Assembly: GCA_900554625.1 (NCBI GenBank)
Contig: USHP01000028.1
Span: 1 to 12,583, forward strand
Length of the DNA: 12,583 bases
Direction: 5' to 3'
Source of the DNA: an uncultured Eubacteriales bacterium
GTDB lineage: Bacteria; Bacillota; Clostridia; Oscillospirales; Oscillospiraceae
Shown: piece after piece, positions 1 through 6,194 of the stretch
Layout of the letters: every line of letters starts with the position of its first letter
Position numbering within the stretch: the stretch's first letter is position 1
The notes under the pieces: generated by a model
What the model saw: the letters and a program-made list of their open reading frames with translations, nothing else
The model's database searches: none
Told to the model about the DNA's origin: nothing
Made by a program: the position numbers and the translations under genes

Positions 1-171
1 CCCATCACGGAGGCAAGAGGTATGGAGTACACCTATGGACTGTACTACCGGGACCGGGAGGATGGACAAATCTATCTTTGTAAACGGGGAGAGGAAACCG
101 GAACCGTTACCCTGCAGTACTTACCTCATGAATTAAGCGGGCAGTATTTTGACCAGGTCATGATTCCGTAA
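1..171 (+). CDS. C-terminal end of an unrecognised protein (partial)
   Basis: Frame 1 is open from the first base to a TAA at 169-171, giving 56 residues whose start lies outside the window. The visible part is polar and rich in Tyr, Glu, Gly and Arg, with strand-like alternation (for example TVTLQYLPHELSGQYFDQ near the end) and no membrane segment or catalytic motif. I do not recognise the family. It is probably a real gene tail because the frame is open to the edge and a terminator hairpin with a T-run on its strand lies about 140 nt downstream. It converges on the chromate-transporter pair. An internal ATG (codon 8) has no convincing ribosome binding site, so a complete 49-residue protein is less likely than a truncated longer one. 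Confidence 0.6.
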   Translation, partial: PITEARGMEYTYGLYYRDREDGQIYLCKRGEETGTVTLQYLPHELSGQYFDQVMIP

Positions 172-188
172 CGGACATAAGTCTCTAT

Positions 189-236
189 CGTTTCAAACGT
201 TGTTTGGCGGCATGCTTGCCAAACAGGAAAGCCTGT
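189..236. repeat. Cluster of three short inverted repeats
   Basis: Three perfect inverted repeats follow each other between the partial gene and the terminator. CGTTTCAAACG occupies 189-199. TGTTTGGC at 201-208 pairs with GCCAAACA at 218-225, and its loop contains the palindrome GCATGC. ACAGG at 223-227 pairs with CCTGT at 232-236. The last two overlap by three bases, so they could compete. None is followed by a T-run on either strand, so they are not ordinary intrinsic terminators. On the minus strand a perfect TATAAT lies just upstream (attata at about 244-249), so a short minus-strand RNA containing these hairpins is conceivable, but no good -35 box supports it. Confidence 0.4.
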
Positions 237-309
237 GCGTACAAATTATAAAAATACCCAGTGATACGCTCCAGCCGGGCGAAGCAGTTTCGTTTTGCAG
301 CAAAGAAAG

Positions 310-346
310 AACACAGAGCCAGCACCATGGCCGACTCTGTGTTTTT
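310..346. terminator. Terminator between convergent genes, possibly bidirectional
   Basis: AACACAGAG at 310-318 pairs perfectly with CTCTGTGTT at 335-343. On the plus strand a run of five T follows (342-346), ending transcripts of the partial gene at the left edge. On the minus strand the same hairpin is followed by TTCTTTCTTTG, a T-rich tail, and lies just after the stop codon of the second chromate transporter. It therefore probably serves both converging units. Confidence 0.75.
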
Positions 347-355
347 CATACTCTT

Positions 356-913
356 TTACAGCAAAAGTCCCAGCAGCAGATTCCCCGCGCCGCACAGGCA
401 CATTACCAGAATGGGATTCCATTTGAATTTTCGCAGCAGTACAAAGGCCACTGCAAACAGTGCCAATCCAATGAGATTCAAATTGGCCATGGTCAGTTCC
501 TGTCCGCCCAGCGCTACTTGCAGCAAAATGGAAATGCCCGCTGAAGCAATCAGCGCCACCACCGCAGGCCGCAGGCTTGCCAGCACACTCTGCAGCACCG
601 ACAGTTTCTTATACCGGTAGTAGATAAACGCCAGCAGCGACACGATGAACAGTGACGGCAAGATGCAGCCGAAGGTGGCAACCAATGCGCCGGGGATTCC
701 GGCTATCCGGATGCCTACGAAGGTTGCAGAGTTCACCGCAATGGGGCCAGGGGTCATTTCCGCAATGGTAATCAAGTCGGTAAACTCGCTCATATTCAGC
801 CAGGCGTGGTTCTGCACCACCTGGGCCTGAATCAGAGGCATGGCCGCATAGCCGCCGCCAATGGAAAACAGGCCGATCTGCAAAAAACTCCAGAAAAGCT
901 GTAAGTAAATCAT
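356..913 (-). CDS. Chromate transporter family protein, second half-size subunit
   Basis: A 185-residue, very hydrophobic membrane protein of the CHR (ChrA) family, short-chain type. In this family two proteins of about 190 residues, each matching one half of the long ChrA, are encoded side by side and thought to work together. Visible family marks are the N-terminal FSIGGGYAAMPLI (16-28) and the TPGPIAVNSATFVG segment (54-67), followed by hydrophobic stretches at about 72-100, 112-135, 143-162 and 167-185. The ATG at 913 overlaps the stop of the upstream partner by 4 nt (ATGA) and has its own GGGAG site, so translation is coupled. Related long proteins export chromate, but many half-size homologues have no tested substrate, so chromate specificity is family inference only. 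Confidence 0.9.
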   Translation of the reverse strand: MIYLQLFWSFLQIGLFSIGGGYAAMPLIQAQVVQNHAWLNMSEFTDLITIAEMTPGPIAVNSATFVGIRIAGIPGALVATFGCILPSLFIVSLLAFIYYRYKKLSVLQSVLASLRPAVVALIASAGISILLQVALGGQELTMANLNLIGLALFAVAFVLLRKFKWNPILVMCLCGAGNLLLGLLL

Positions 914-1485
914 GCTGCCTCTCCCTTCCTATGCTGGGTCAGAGCCAGGATAATTCCCAGCACTGCCGCTGCCAGAATGATGTATACCACATTCACATCA
1001 AAGAAGAAAGTTGCGCAGAAGGCGGCTGCCATGACCACCATGTGTACCGCGGACTTGGTTTTCACCACGCCCATTCCCAGGTTGCACACCACGTCCAGAA
1101 TCACCGCCGCCACGCCGGACTGCATGCCCTTGAGCACCAGCGCCACATAGGGGTTGGTGGCAAACGCTGCATAGAAGAACGAGATCACCGACAGAATGGT
1201 CAGCGGCGGCAAGATGGTGCCGATTACCGACACAACCATTCCCAGGAAGCCCCCTACCCGCCAGCCTACCAAAATAGCGGCATTGACGGCAATGGCTCCA
1301 GGAGAAGATTGGGCCAGGGCCGCCAGGTCCAGCATCTCCTGATCATCAATCCAATGCAGGCCGTCCACAAATTTCCGTTTCATAAACGTGATGATGACAA
1401 AGCCTCCGCCAAAAGTAAATGCGCTGATGTAGAGCATACTGAAAAACAGCTGCGCCAATGTATGTCTGTTCGCTTTTCCCTGCAC
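910..1485 (-). CDS. Chromate transporter family protein, first half-size subunit
   Basis: A 191-residue CHR-family membrane protein, partner of the downstream half-size protein. The N-terminal FTFGGGFVIITFM (23-35) and SPGAIAVNAAILVG (61-74) segments are the counterparts of those in the partner. Hydrophobic stretches follow at about 76-107, 115-140, 146-163 and 165-183. The frame runs far upstream antisense to the next genes, but the start is best placed at the GTG at 1485: it is preceded by GGGGGA with a 7-nt spacer, and the homologous region begins a few residues later. It is the first gene of a two-gene minus-strand operon. The divergent neighbour is the SCIFF locus, with no obvious functional link. 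Confidence 0.88.
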   Translation of the reverse strand: MQGKANRHTLAQLFFSMLYISAFTFGGGFVIITFMKRKFVDGLHWIDDQEMLDLAALAQSSPGAIAVNAAILVGWRVGGFLGMVVSVIGTILPPLTILSVISFFYAAFATNPYVALVLKGMQSGVAAVILDVVCNLGMGVVKTKSAVHMVVMAAAFCATFFFDVNVVYIILAAAVLGIILALTQHRKGEAA

Positions 1486-1516
1486 GCCTGAGTCCCCCTT
1501 TATATACTTTTTCCTT

Positions 1517-1522
1517 ATTCTA
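1517..1522 (-). promoter_or_regulatory. Possible -10 box for the chromate transporter pair
   Basis: On the minus strand TAGAAT (five of six matches to TATAAT) lies 32 nt upstream of the GTG start at 1485. No good -35 hexamer stands at the right distance, and a second AT-rich candidate (TATATA) sits closer to the gene. The exact promoter is therefore uncertain. Confidence 0.3.
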
Positions 1523-1574
1523 TCAGGAAATTCCCAAAAGAAATAGTGGAAATCTTGCCAAAAATCCCTCCGAA

Positions 1575-1625
1575 TTCCCGTTAAATTTTGACCGGGAACC
1601 AATTGCCGGATTCCGTCGGTTTTTT
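1575..1625 (+). terminator. Two overlapping, mutually exclusive hairpins ending in six T
   Basis: On the plus strand TTCCCG at 1575-1580 can pair with CGGGAA at 1593-1598. Alternatively ACCGGGAA at 1591-1598 can pair with TTCC...CGGT at 1611-1620 (with a two-base bulge), followed directly by TTTTTT at 1620-1625. The two structures share 1593-1598 and cannot form together, which resembles an antiterminator/terminator pair. No plus-strand promoter was found upstream, and the main SCIFF promoter lies downstream at 1678, so the function is unclear. Confidence 0.35.
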
Positions 1626-1677
1626 CCTGGGCCTTGCTAAATTTTCCGCCGGTGTGTTTCCCGATTCCGGAATTGGA

Positions 1678-1706
1678 TTGACAAAACGGCTGAAATATGA
1701 TACTCT
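1678..1706 (+). promoter_or_regulatory. scfA: Sigma-A-type promoter of the SCIFF locus
   Basis: A perfect -35 box TTGACA stands at 1678-1683. Seventeen bases later is TACTCT (1701-1706), a weak -10 within an AT-rich stretch; GATACT at 1699-1704 with a 15-nt spacer is an alternative. Transcription would start near 1712, leaving a leader of roughly 65 nt before the SCIFF start codon. The leader contains GGAGGG at 1742-1747 as well as the GGAG (1766-1769) that serves the SCIFF gene. Confidence 0.65.
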
Positions 1707-1777
1707 TTTTATGAATTATTTGCTTTCTGTTACTGTGTATCGGAGGGCATGTTATCTTGAAAAATGGAGATGTTCTC

Positions 1778-1927
1778 ATGGAAAGAATCAAGACGATCGA
1801 GACCCGCAACCTGTGCCAGAGCGCCAAGACCGGCGGCTGCGGTGAGTGCCAGACTTCCTGCCAGTCCGCCTGCAAGACTTCCTGCGGTGTTGTCAACCAG
1901 CAGTGCGAGAAGGACGCAAAGAAGTAA
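1778..1927 (+). CDS. scfA: SCIFF ranthipeptide precursor (six-Cys-in-45 family)
   Basis: A 49-residue peptide too short for ordinary gene calling. It is the precursor of a ribosomally made, radical-SAM-modified peptide of the SCIFF (ranthipeptide) family. The leader MERIKTIETRNL is followed by the hallmark core GECQTSCQSACKTSC at 22-36. Cysteines are at 13, 21, 24, 28, 32, 36 and 43: the six from 21 onward are the family set, and C13 is extra. In the family the maturase links Cys sulfurs to acceptor residues as thioethers. ATG 1778 fits the family N-terminus and has GGAG at 1766-1769, 8 nt upstream. A TTG at 1757, in frame behind GGAGGG, could add seven residues but is less likely. The maturase gene follows after a terminator-like hairpin. 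The mature product is thought to act in signalling in some clostridia; its role here is unknown. Confidence 0.95.
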   Translation: MERIKTIETRNLCQSAKTGGCGECQTSCQSACKTSCGVVNQQCEKDAKK

Positions 1928-1936
1928 ATACACAGA

Positions 1937-1962
1937 AAGCCGCCGCAGTTGGGCGGCTTTTT
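1937..1962 (+). terminator. Internal terminator/attenuator between SCIFF peptide and maturase
   Basis: AAGCCGCC at 1937-1944 pairs perfectly with GGCGGCTT at 1952-1959 around a 7-nt loop, and a T-run (1958-1962) follows. It lies 10 nt after the SCIFF stop codon and 25 nt before the maturase start. Partial termination here would yield many copies of the short precursor mRNA per copy of maturase mRNA, as expected for a peptide substrate and its enzyme. Confidence 0.8.
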
Positions 1963-1986
1963 GTATGCGCATAACAGGAGGAACGC

Positions 1987-3363
1987 ATGATACATCAGTA
2001 CAAGCTTAATGGATATAACATTGTTTTGGATTCCTGCTCCGGCTCCATCCATGTGGTGGATGATGTGGCCTATGATCTGATTGCGGGATACAAAACCACC
2101 CCCACCGATGCCCTCATTGCCCAGACGCTTGCGCAGTATGGTCACCTGGAAGGGGTCAACGAAGCAGAAATCCGGGCCTGCCTGGAAGACATTCAGGCTC
2201 TGGAATCCCAGGGCAAGCTCTTCAGCCCGGATTCTTTTGAAGAGCTCGCCACGCACAAAGAACATGCCCCGCAGGTCATCAAAGCCATGTGCCTGCATGT
2301 GGCCCACACCTGCAACCTCAACTGCTCTTACTGCTTCGCCAGCCAGGGAAAATACCATGGCGAGCGGGCCCTGATGTCCTACGAAGTGGGAAAGCAGGCC
2401 TTTGATTTTCTCATTGCCAATTCCGGCAGCCGCCGGAATCTGGAGGTGGACTTCTTCGGCGGTGAGCCTCTGATGAACTGGGACGTGGTCAAGCAGCTGG
2501 TGGCCTACGCCCGGGAGCAGGAGAAGATTTACAACAAGAACTTCCGCTTCACCCTCACCACCAACGGTATGCTGGTGGATGACGATGTGATCGATTTCTG
2601 CAACAAGGAAATGCACAACGTGGTGCTGAGCCTGGACGGCCGCAAGGAGATTCACGACCGTCTGCGGGTGGACTATGCCGGCAAGGGTAGCTATGACCGG
2701 ATTGTTCCCAAGTTCCAGGAATTTGTGAAGCGTCGTGGGGACAAGGAATATTACATGCGCGGCACCTTCACCCATGCCAATCCGGATTTTACCAACGATC
2801 TGCTGCACATGGCGGATCTGGGCTTTGACCGGCTGAGCATGGAGCCGGTGGTATGCGCCCCCGGCGACCCGGCTGCTCTGACCGACGAGGATATCCAGGT
2901 TGTTAAGGAGCAGTACGAAATCCTGGCAAAGGAAATGCTGAAACGGCGCAAGGAAGGCCGTCCCTTCACCTTCTACCACTACATGCTGGATCTGACCGGC
3001 GGCCCGTGCATCTACAAGCGTCTGTCCGGCTGCGGCAGCGGCACGGAATATGTAGCCGTCACCCCCTGGGGCGATCTGTACCCCTGCCACCAGTTCGTGG
3101 GTGACCCCAAGTACCTGCTGGGCGATATCTGGAAGGGCGTTACCAACACCGCTGTGCGGGATGAGTTCAAGCACTGCAACGCCTACGCCCGCAAGGAGTG
3201 TCAGGACTGCTGGGCAAAGCTGTACTGCTCCGGCGGCTGCGCTGCCAACTCCTACCACGCCACCGGCAGCATTACCGGCGTGTACGAGTACGGCTGCGAG
3301 CTGTTCAAAAAGCGCATCGAGTGCGCCATCATGCTCCAGATTGCCCAGAAAGAACTGGGATGA
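1987..3363 (+). CDS. scfB: Radical SAM/SPASM thioether-forming SCIFF peptide maturase
   Basis: A 458-residue radical SAM enzyme that installs thioether crosslinks in the SCIFF precursor. The N-terminal part (about 1-95) resembles a peptide-binding RRE-like region of such maturases. The radical SAM cluster motif is C109-x3-C113-x2-C116 (TCNLNCSYCF), followed by the GGE motif at 158-160 that helps bind S-adenosylmethionine. The C-terminal SPASM region, which ligates auxiliary Fe-S clusters, contains Cys 341, 349, 367, 397, 405, 408, 414, 418 and 437 (CxxCW and CxGGC patterns). All expected cysteine groups are present, so the enzyme looks intact. The start is certain: AGGAGG at 1976-1981 is 5 nt before the ATG. 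The gene follows its substrate gene directly and its stop overlaps the start of the decarboxylase-like gene. Confidence 0.95.
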   Translation: MIHQYKLNGYNIVLDSCSGSIHVVDDVAYDLIAGYKTTPTDALIAQTLAQYGHLEGVNEAEIRACLEDIQALESQGKLFSPDSFEELATHKEHAPQVIKAMCLHVAHTCNLNCSYCFASQGKYHGERALMSYEVGKQAFDFLIANSGSRRNLEVDFFGGEPLMNWDVVKQLVAYAREQEKIYNKNFRFTLTTNGMLVDDDVIDFCNKEMHNVVLSLDGRKEIHDRLRVDYAGKGSYDRIVPKFQEFVKRRGDKEYYMRGTFTHANPDFTNDLLHMADLGFDRLSMEPVVCAPGDPAALTDEDIQVVKEQYEILAKEMLKRRKEGRPFTFYHYMLDLTGGPCIYKRLSGCGSGTEYVAVTPWGDLYPCHQFVGDPKYLLGDIWKGVTNTAVRDEFKHCNAYARKECQDCWAKLYCSGGCAANSYHATGSITGVYEYGCELFKKRIECAIMLQIAQKELG

Positions 3364-4685
3364 ACACACCGATTTTCGATTTTGTCAGTCGCTATGCCGC
3401 CGCTGATCCTGCCCGGTTTCACATGCCCGGTCACAAGGGTGCAGGCCCTTTGGGCTGTGAAAAGCTGGACATTACGGAAATTCAGGGTGCGGATTCTCTG
3501 TACGAAGCTGACGGAATTATTGCTCAGAGCGAACGCAATGCCGCGTCCTTGTTTGGGACGCGGCACACCTACTACTGCGCCGGCGGCTCTTCCCAGTGCC
3601 TGAAGGCCATGCTGCACCTGGCCATCCAGGCCACAGGCCGGCGGACCATTCTGGCAGCCCGGAACGCCCACAAAGCCTTTGTCCACGCTGCAGCGCTGCT
3701 GGACTTCCAGGTGCAGTGGCTGTGGCCCCAGCCCTATCAGCTGCTGCGCTGTGACGTAACGCCGGACATGCTGGAGCAGGTCCTGTCTCAAATGGACCCG
3801 CTGCCTGCGGGGGTATATCTGACCTCCCCGGACTACCTGGGGCATATCCAGCCCATTGCCCAGCTGGCCGAAGTTTGCCACCGGCATGGGGTGCTGCTTC
3901 TGGTGGACAATGCCCACGGGGCTTACCTGCATTTTCTGCCTACGCCCCAGCATCCCATGGATCTGGGTGCCGACCTTTGCTGCGACTCCGCCCACAAGAC
4001 CCTCCCCGTCCTCACCGGCGGTGCCTATCTGCACCTTGCCGGGGATTTTGGAGGAGATCTGGCGGCCCGGCAGGCCCTGGCGCTGTTCGGCTCCACCAGT
4101 CCCTCTTACCTGATTTTGCAGTCACTGGATCTTTGCAACCGGTTTTTATCCCAGAGCGCCCGGCAGCAGTTTGCCCTGACCGCCGCCCGGGCCGCGGAGC
4201 TGAAGCATCAACTTTCCCGTCAGGGCTGGACCGTGGCAAAGAGCGAGCCGCTGAAAATTGTCATCTGTTCTCCCTCCCCTGAGTATCCCGGCACAGAACT
4301 GGCCCGGCGGGTCAAGCAAGCGGGGGTGGAATGGGAATATGCCGACCCCGACTATCTGGTGCTGATGGCTTCCCCCGGAAATCGGGAAGAAGACTTTCTC
4401 CGGGCAGCCCAGGGGCTTTCCCAGTGTCCCTGCCCGGTTCAGCCCATGCCTGTATCCACCATGTCCCCTCCGGAGCGTGTCCTGTCCATCCGACAGGCGC
4501 TGCTTTCCCCCTGGGAGGAAGTTCCCCTGTCCCAGGCCCTTGGGCGCATCTGCGGCGTTCCCACGGTCTCCTGTCCCCCGGCGGTTCCGGTGGTGGTCAG
4601 CGGAGAGCGAATCTCCGGCGATGCCCTTGCGGTTTTGGCCCGATATGGCATCCACTCCCTTGCCGTGGTAAAAGAAAGTATCTGA
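3360..4685 (+). CDS. Orn/Lys/Arg decarboxylase family PLP-dependent protein
   Basis: A 441-residue fold-type I pyridoxal-phosphate enzyme of the Orn/Lys/Arg decarboxylase family, the YaaO/SpeA-like group of Firmicutes. Marks in order are RFHMPGHKG (19-27), DITEIQGADSLYEADGII (37-54), VDNAHGAYL (182-190) carrying the PLP-ring Asp183, and SAHKTLPVLTGGAYL (210-224) with Lys213 as the Schiff-base lysine. The C-terminal OKR decarboxylase domain (PPERVLSIRQALL, GRICG, then VVVSGERISG) runs to the end. The family decarboxylates basic amino acids to polyamine precursors; the substrate cannot be read from sequence. It is somewhat short for the family (often 460-490). The frame is open back to 3198, but ATG 3360 matches the family N-terminus and overlaps the scfB stop as ATGA. 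It has only a weak ribosome binding site, so translation probably depends on the maturase. Confidence 0.9.
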   Translation: MNTPIFDFVSRYAAADPARFHMPGHKGAGPLGCEKLDITEIQGADSLYEADGIIAQSERNAASLFGTRHTYYCAGGSSQCLKAMLHLAIQATGRRTILAARNAHKAFVHAAALLDFQVQWLWPQPYQLLRCDVTPDMLEQVLSQMDPLPAGVYLTSPDYLGHIQPIAQLAEVCHRHGVLLLVDNAHGAYLHFLPTPQHPMDLGADLCCDSAHKTLPVLTGGAYLHLAGDFGGDLAARQALALFGSTSPSYLILQSLDLCNRFLSQSARQQFALTAARAAELKHQLSRQGWTVAKSEPLKIVICSPSPEYPGTELARRVKQAGVEWEYADPDYLVLMASPGNREEDFLRAAQGLSQCPCPVQPMPVSTMSPPERVLSIRQALLSPWEEVPLSQALGRICGVPTVSCPPAVPVVVSGERISGDALAVLARYGIHSLAVVKESI

Positions 4686-4695
4686 TGCAAAATAC

Positions 4696-4733
4696 AAAAC
4701 AGCCGATTCTGTTTTTCAGAATCGGCTGTTTTT
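4696..4733. terminator. Strong bidirectional intrinsic terminator
   Basis: AAAACAGCCGATTCTG at 4696-4711 pairs perfectly with 4717-4732 around a loop of five T. On the plus strand more T follow (TTTTTCTTTTT to 4739), and on the minus strand the A-rich left arm gives a T-run. It lies 10 nt after the decarboxylase stop and 16 nt after the HPt stop, so it ends both convergent operons. Confidence 0.93.
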
Positions 4734-4748
4734 CTTTTTCAGATTGTC

Positions 4749-5102
4749 TTACAGGCTTTCCAGGGTCCGCAGGACTCTCTGGTACTGGTTTTCCAGCTCC
4801 GGCATTTTTTCCATCGCCCCGTCCAGGTCTCCCCGGCGCAGGTCTTCCGTCACCGCGCTGGCCTGAGTAAAGAGGTCTTTCATGGAAAGATTTCCCACAA
4901 CCCCTTTCAGGGTATGAGCTGCGGTGTATCCTGCCGCGGCATTCCGGTTTTCCATGGCCTGCTTCAGCAGGTCAAAATTTTTGTCCTGAGAGAAGCGCAG
5001 CAGGAATTTCATCATCAGCGCCTCATTCTGGACAAACCGGGCCATTGCCTCATCCACGTCAATTCCGCCGTCTTGAAGGATCTGTTTTTTCATCAAGTCC
5101 AT
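4749..5102 (-). CDS. Stand-alone histidine phosphotransfer (HPt) protein
   Basis: A 117-residue cytoplasmic four-helix HPt domain that would carry phosphate between the receiver of the hybrid kinase and a terminal response regulator. The phospho-accepting histidine is His63 in AAHTLKGVVGNL (61-72), matching the HxLKG...G signature, and the following helix (about 74-92) is typical of HPt proteins. The frame continues upstream to 5249, but that stretch overlaps the receiver-HD-GYP gene. The ATG at 5102 is preceded by GGGAGGG, part of the last codons of that gene, and lies only 2 nt after its stop, so the two are translationally coupled. ATG 5093 is a less likely alternative. It is the last gene of the c-di-GMP/phosphorelay operon. 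Confidence 0.88.
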   Translation of the reverse strand: MDLMKKQILQDGGIDVDEAMARFVQNEALMMKFLLRFSQDKNFDLLKQAMENRNAAAGYTAAHTLKGVVGNLSMKDLFTQASAVTEDLRRGDLDGAMEKMPELENQYQRVLRTLESL

Positions 5103-5104
5103 AA

Positions 5105-6178
5105 TTACCCTCCCAAAGGTTTGTACAGCCGGCTCAGCGATGGCTCTGCCTGCTGGAAATATCGCAGAAGCTCCGGATTGAATGCGCCGCATTTGCCCTG
5201 CAGAATCATTTCCATGGCTACAGAGGCAGCCAGAGGATCTTTGTAGCACCGCTTGCTCACCAGGGCGTCATACACGTCCGCCAGGGCCACAATCTGAGTC
5301 CAGATAGGGGTCTGATCTCCCACCAGGCCGTCCGGGTATCCTCGTCCGTCCCAGCGCTCGTGGTGGTGCAGGGCAATGTCGTAGGCATAGCGGTAAGCGG
5401 AATGCTCCCGCATCTGGGGGATTTTCGACAGCAGCTGAGCGCCCTTGACAGTGTGGGTTTTCATCAGCTCATATTCTTCCGGGGTCAGCCGTCCCGGTTT
5501 GTTCAGGATGGCATCGGGAATGGAGATTTTACCCACGTCATGGGTGATGGCAGCTACGCCGATCAGGTCAATCTCCTCTTCGCTCAGACCCTCTCCCAGA
5601 GGGGTGCTGCGCAGCAGATAGCAGGTGATGTCGTGAATCCGTCGGACATGTTCCCCGGATTCATCACTGCGGAATTCAATGGCGGTAGCCAGGGCCTCCA
5701 CCATGCCCATACCCATCTGGGCCAGCTGCTGTGCCTGCCGCAGCAGTTCTTCCTGCTGCTGAACCTGGGCACCCAGCTTTCTTCTGGCCTGGAACAGTTC
5801 CACCACCGAGTTCACCCGGCGCTGCACCACATAGGGAATCACCGGCTTGGAAATCACGTCCATGACTCCCAGCTGATAGGCTTCCCGGATGGTGGCGTCG
5901 TCCTGGGCCGCTGTAATCAAGAAGCAGGGCACCGTCTGGGTCAGCCCCTGGCGGTTCAAGTTTTTCAAAACCGTAAGTCCGTCCATTTCGGGCATGACCA
6001 CATCCAGCAATACCGCACACAGCCGGTCTTCCAACTGGCGGATACACTCCAGTCCTTCCAGACCGTTCTCCGCCTCTATAATATCGTAAACATCGTCAAA
6101 CAAATTGGCAAGGATTGCACGATTCAGCTCTTCGTCATCCACGATCAAAATTGTCTCACGCTTGTTTTCCGTCAACAT
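5105..6178 (-). CDS. Response regulator with receiver and HD-GYP c-di-GMP phosphodiesterase domains
   Basis: A 357-residue cytoplasmic two-domain protein, RpfG-like. The receiver (about 8-128) has the acidic pair Asp14-Asp15, phospho-acceptor Asp59 (AVLLDVVMPEMDG), Thr89 and Lys111 in ISKP. A helical, Gln-rich linker (129-155) joins it to an HD-GYP domain with GEHVRRIHD (175-183), the HD pair His213-Asp214 in ITHDVGKI, and a complete HHExxDGxGYP motif at 272-282. All metal-binding marks of an active HD-GYP enzyme are present, so it should hydrolyse c-di-GMP, with phosphorylation at Asp59 probably controlling activity. The start at 6178 is chosen over an upstream ATG (6220) because GGAGG lies just before it and the receiver begins directly after. 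It sits 16 nt behind the hybrid kinase and 2 nt ahead of the HPt gene. Confidence 0.93.
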   Translation of the reverse strand: MLTENKRETILIVDDEELNRAILANLFDDVYDIIEAENGLEGLECIRQLEDRLCAVLLDVVMPEMDGLTVLKNLNRQGLTQTVPCFLITAAQDDATIREAYQLGVMDVISKPVIPYVVQRRVNSVVELFQARRKLGAQVQQQEELLRQAQQLAQMGMGMVEALATAIEFRSDESGEHVRRIHDITCYLLRSTPLGEGLSEEEIDLIGVAAITHDVGKISIPDAILNKPGRLTPEEYELMKTHTVKGAQLLSKIPQMREHSAYRYAYDIALHHHERWDGRGYPDGLVGDQTPIWTQIVALADVYDALVSKRCYKDPLAASVAMEMILQGKCGAFNPELLRYFQQAEPSLSRLYKPLGG

Positions 6179-6194
6179 GGTTTCCTCCAATCTC

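Noticed and set aside
1655..1675. Similarity between ATTCCGGAAT-like sequence here and AATTCCGGA near 10170
   Set aside because: Only about nine bases are shared, in intergenic regions of unrelated operons; this is within chance for short palindromic words.
1757..1777. TTG start at 1757 for the SCIFF peptide
   Set aside because: It is in frame and follows GGAGGG, but would add LKNGDVL to a family whose members begin right at the M-x-x-I-K-T motif; ATG 1778 has its own GGAG.
3198..3359. Earlier start for the decarboxylase-family gene
   Set aside because: The added residues lie in the out-of-frame 3' end of scfB and are Arg/His/Leu-rich nonsense; ATG 3360 begins the conserved sequence.
1486..3369. 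Extension of the first chromate transporter frame upstream into the SCIFF maturase region
   Set aside because: The extra 600 or so residues are antisense to scfB and low in domain-like features. The GTG at 1485 has a good ribosome binding site and fits the family start.
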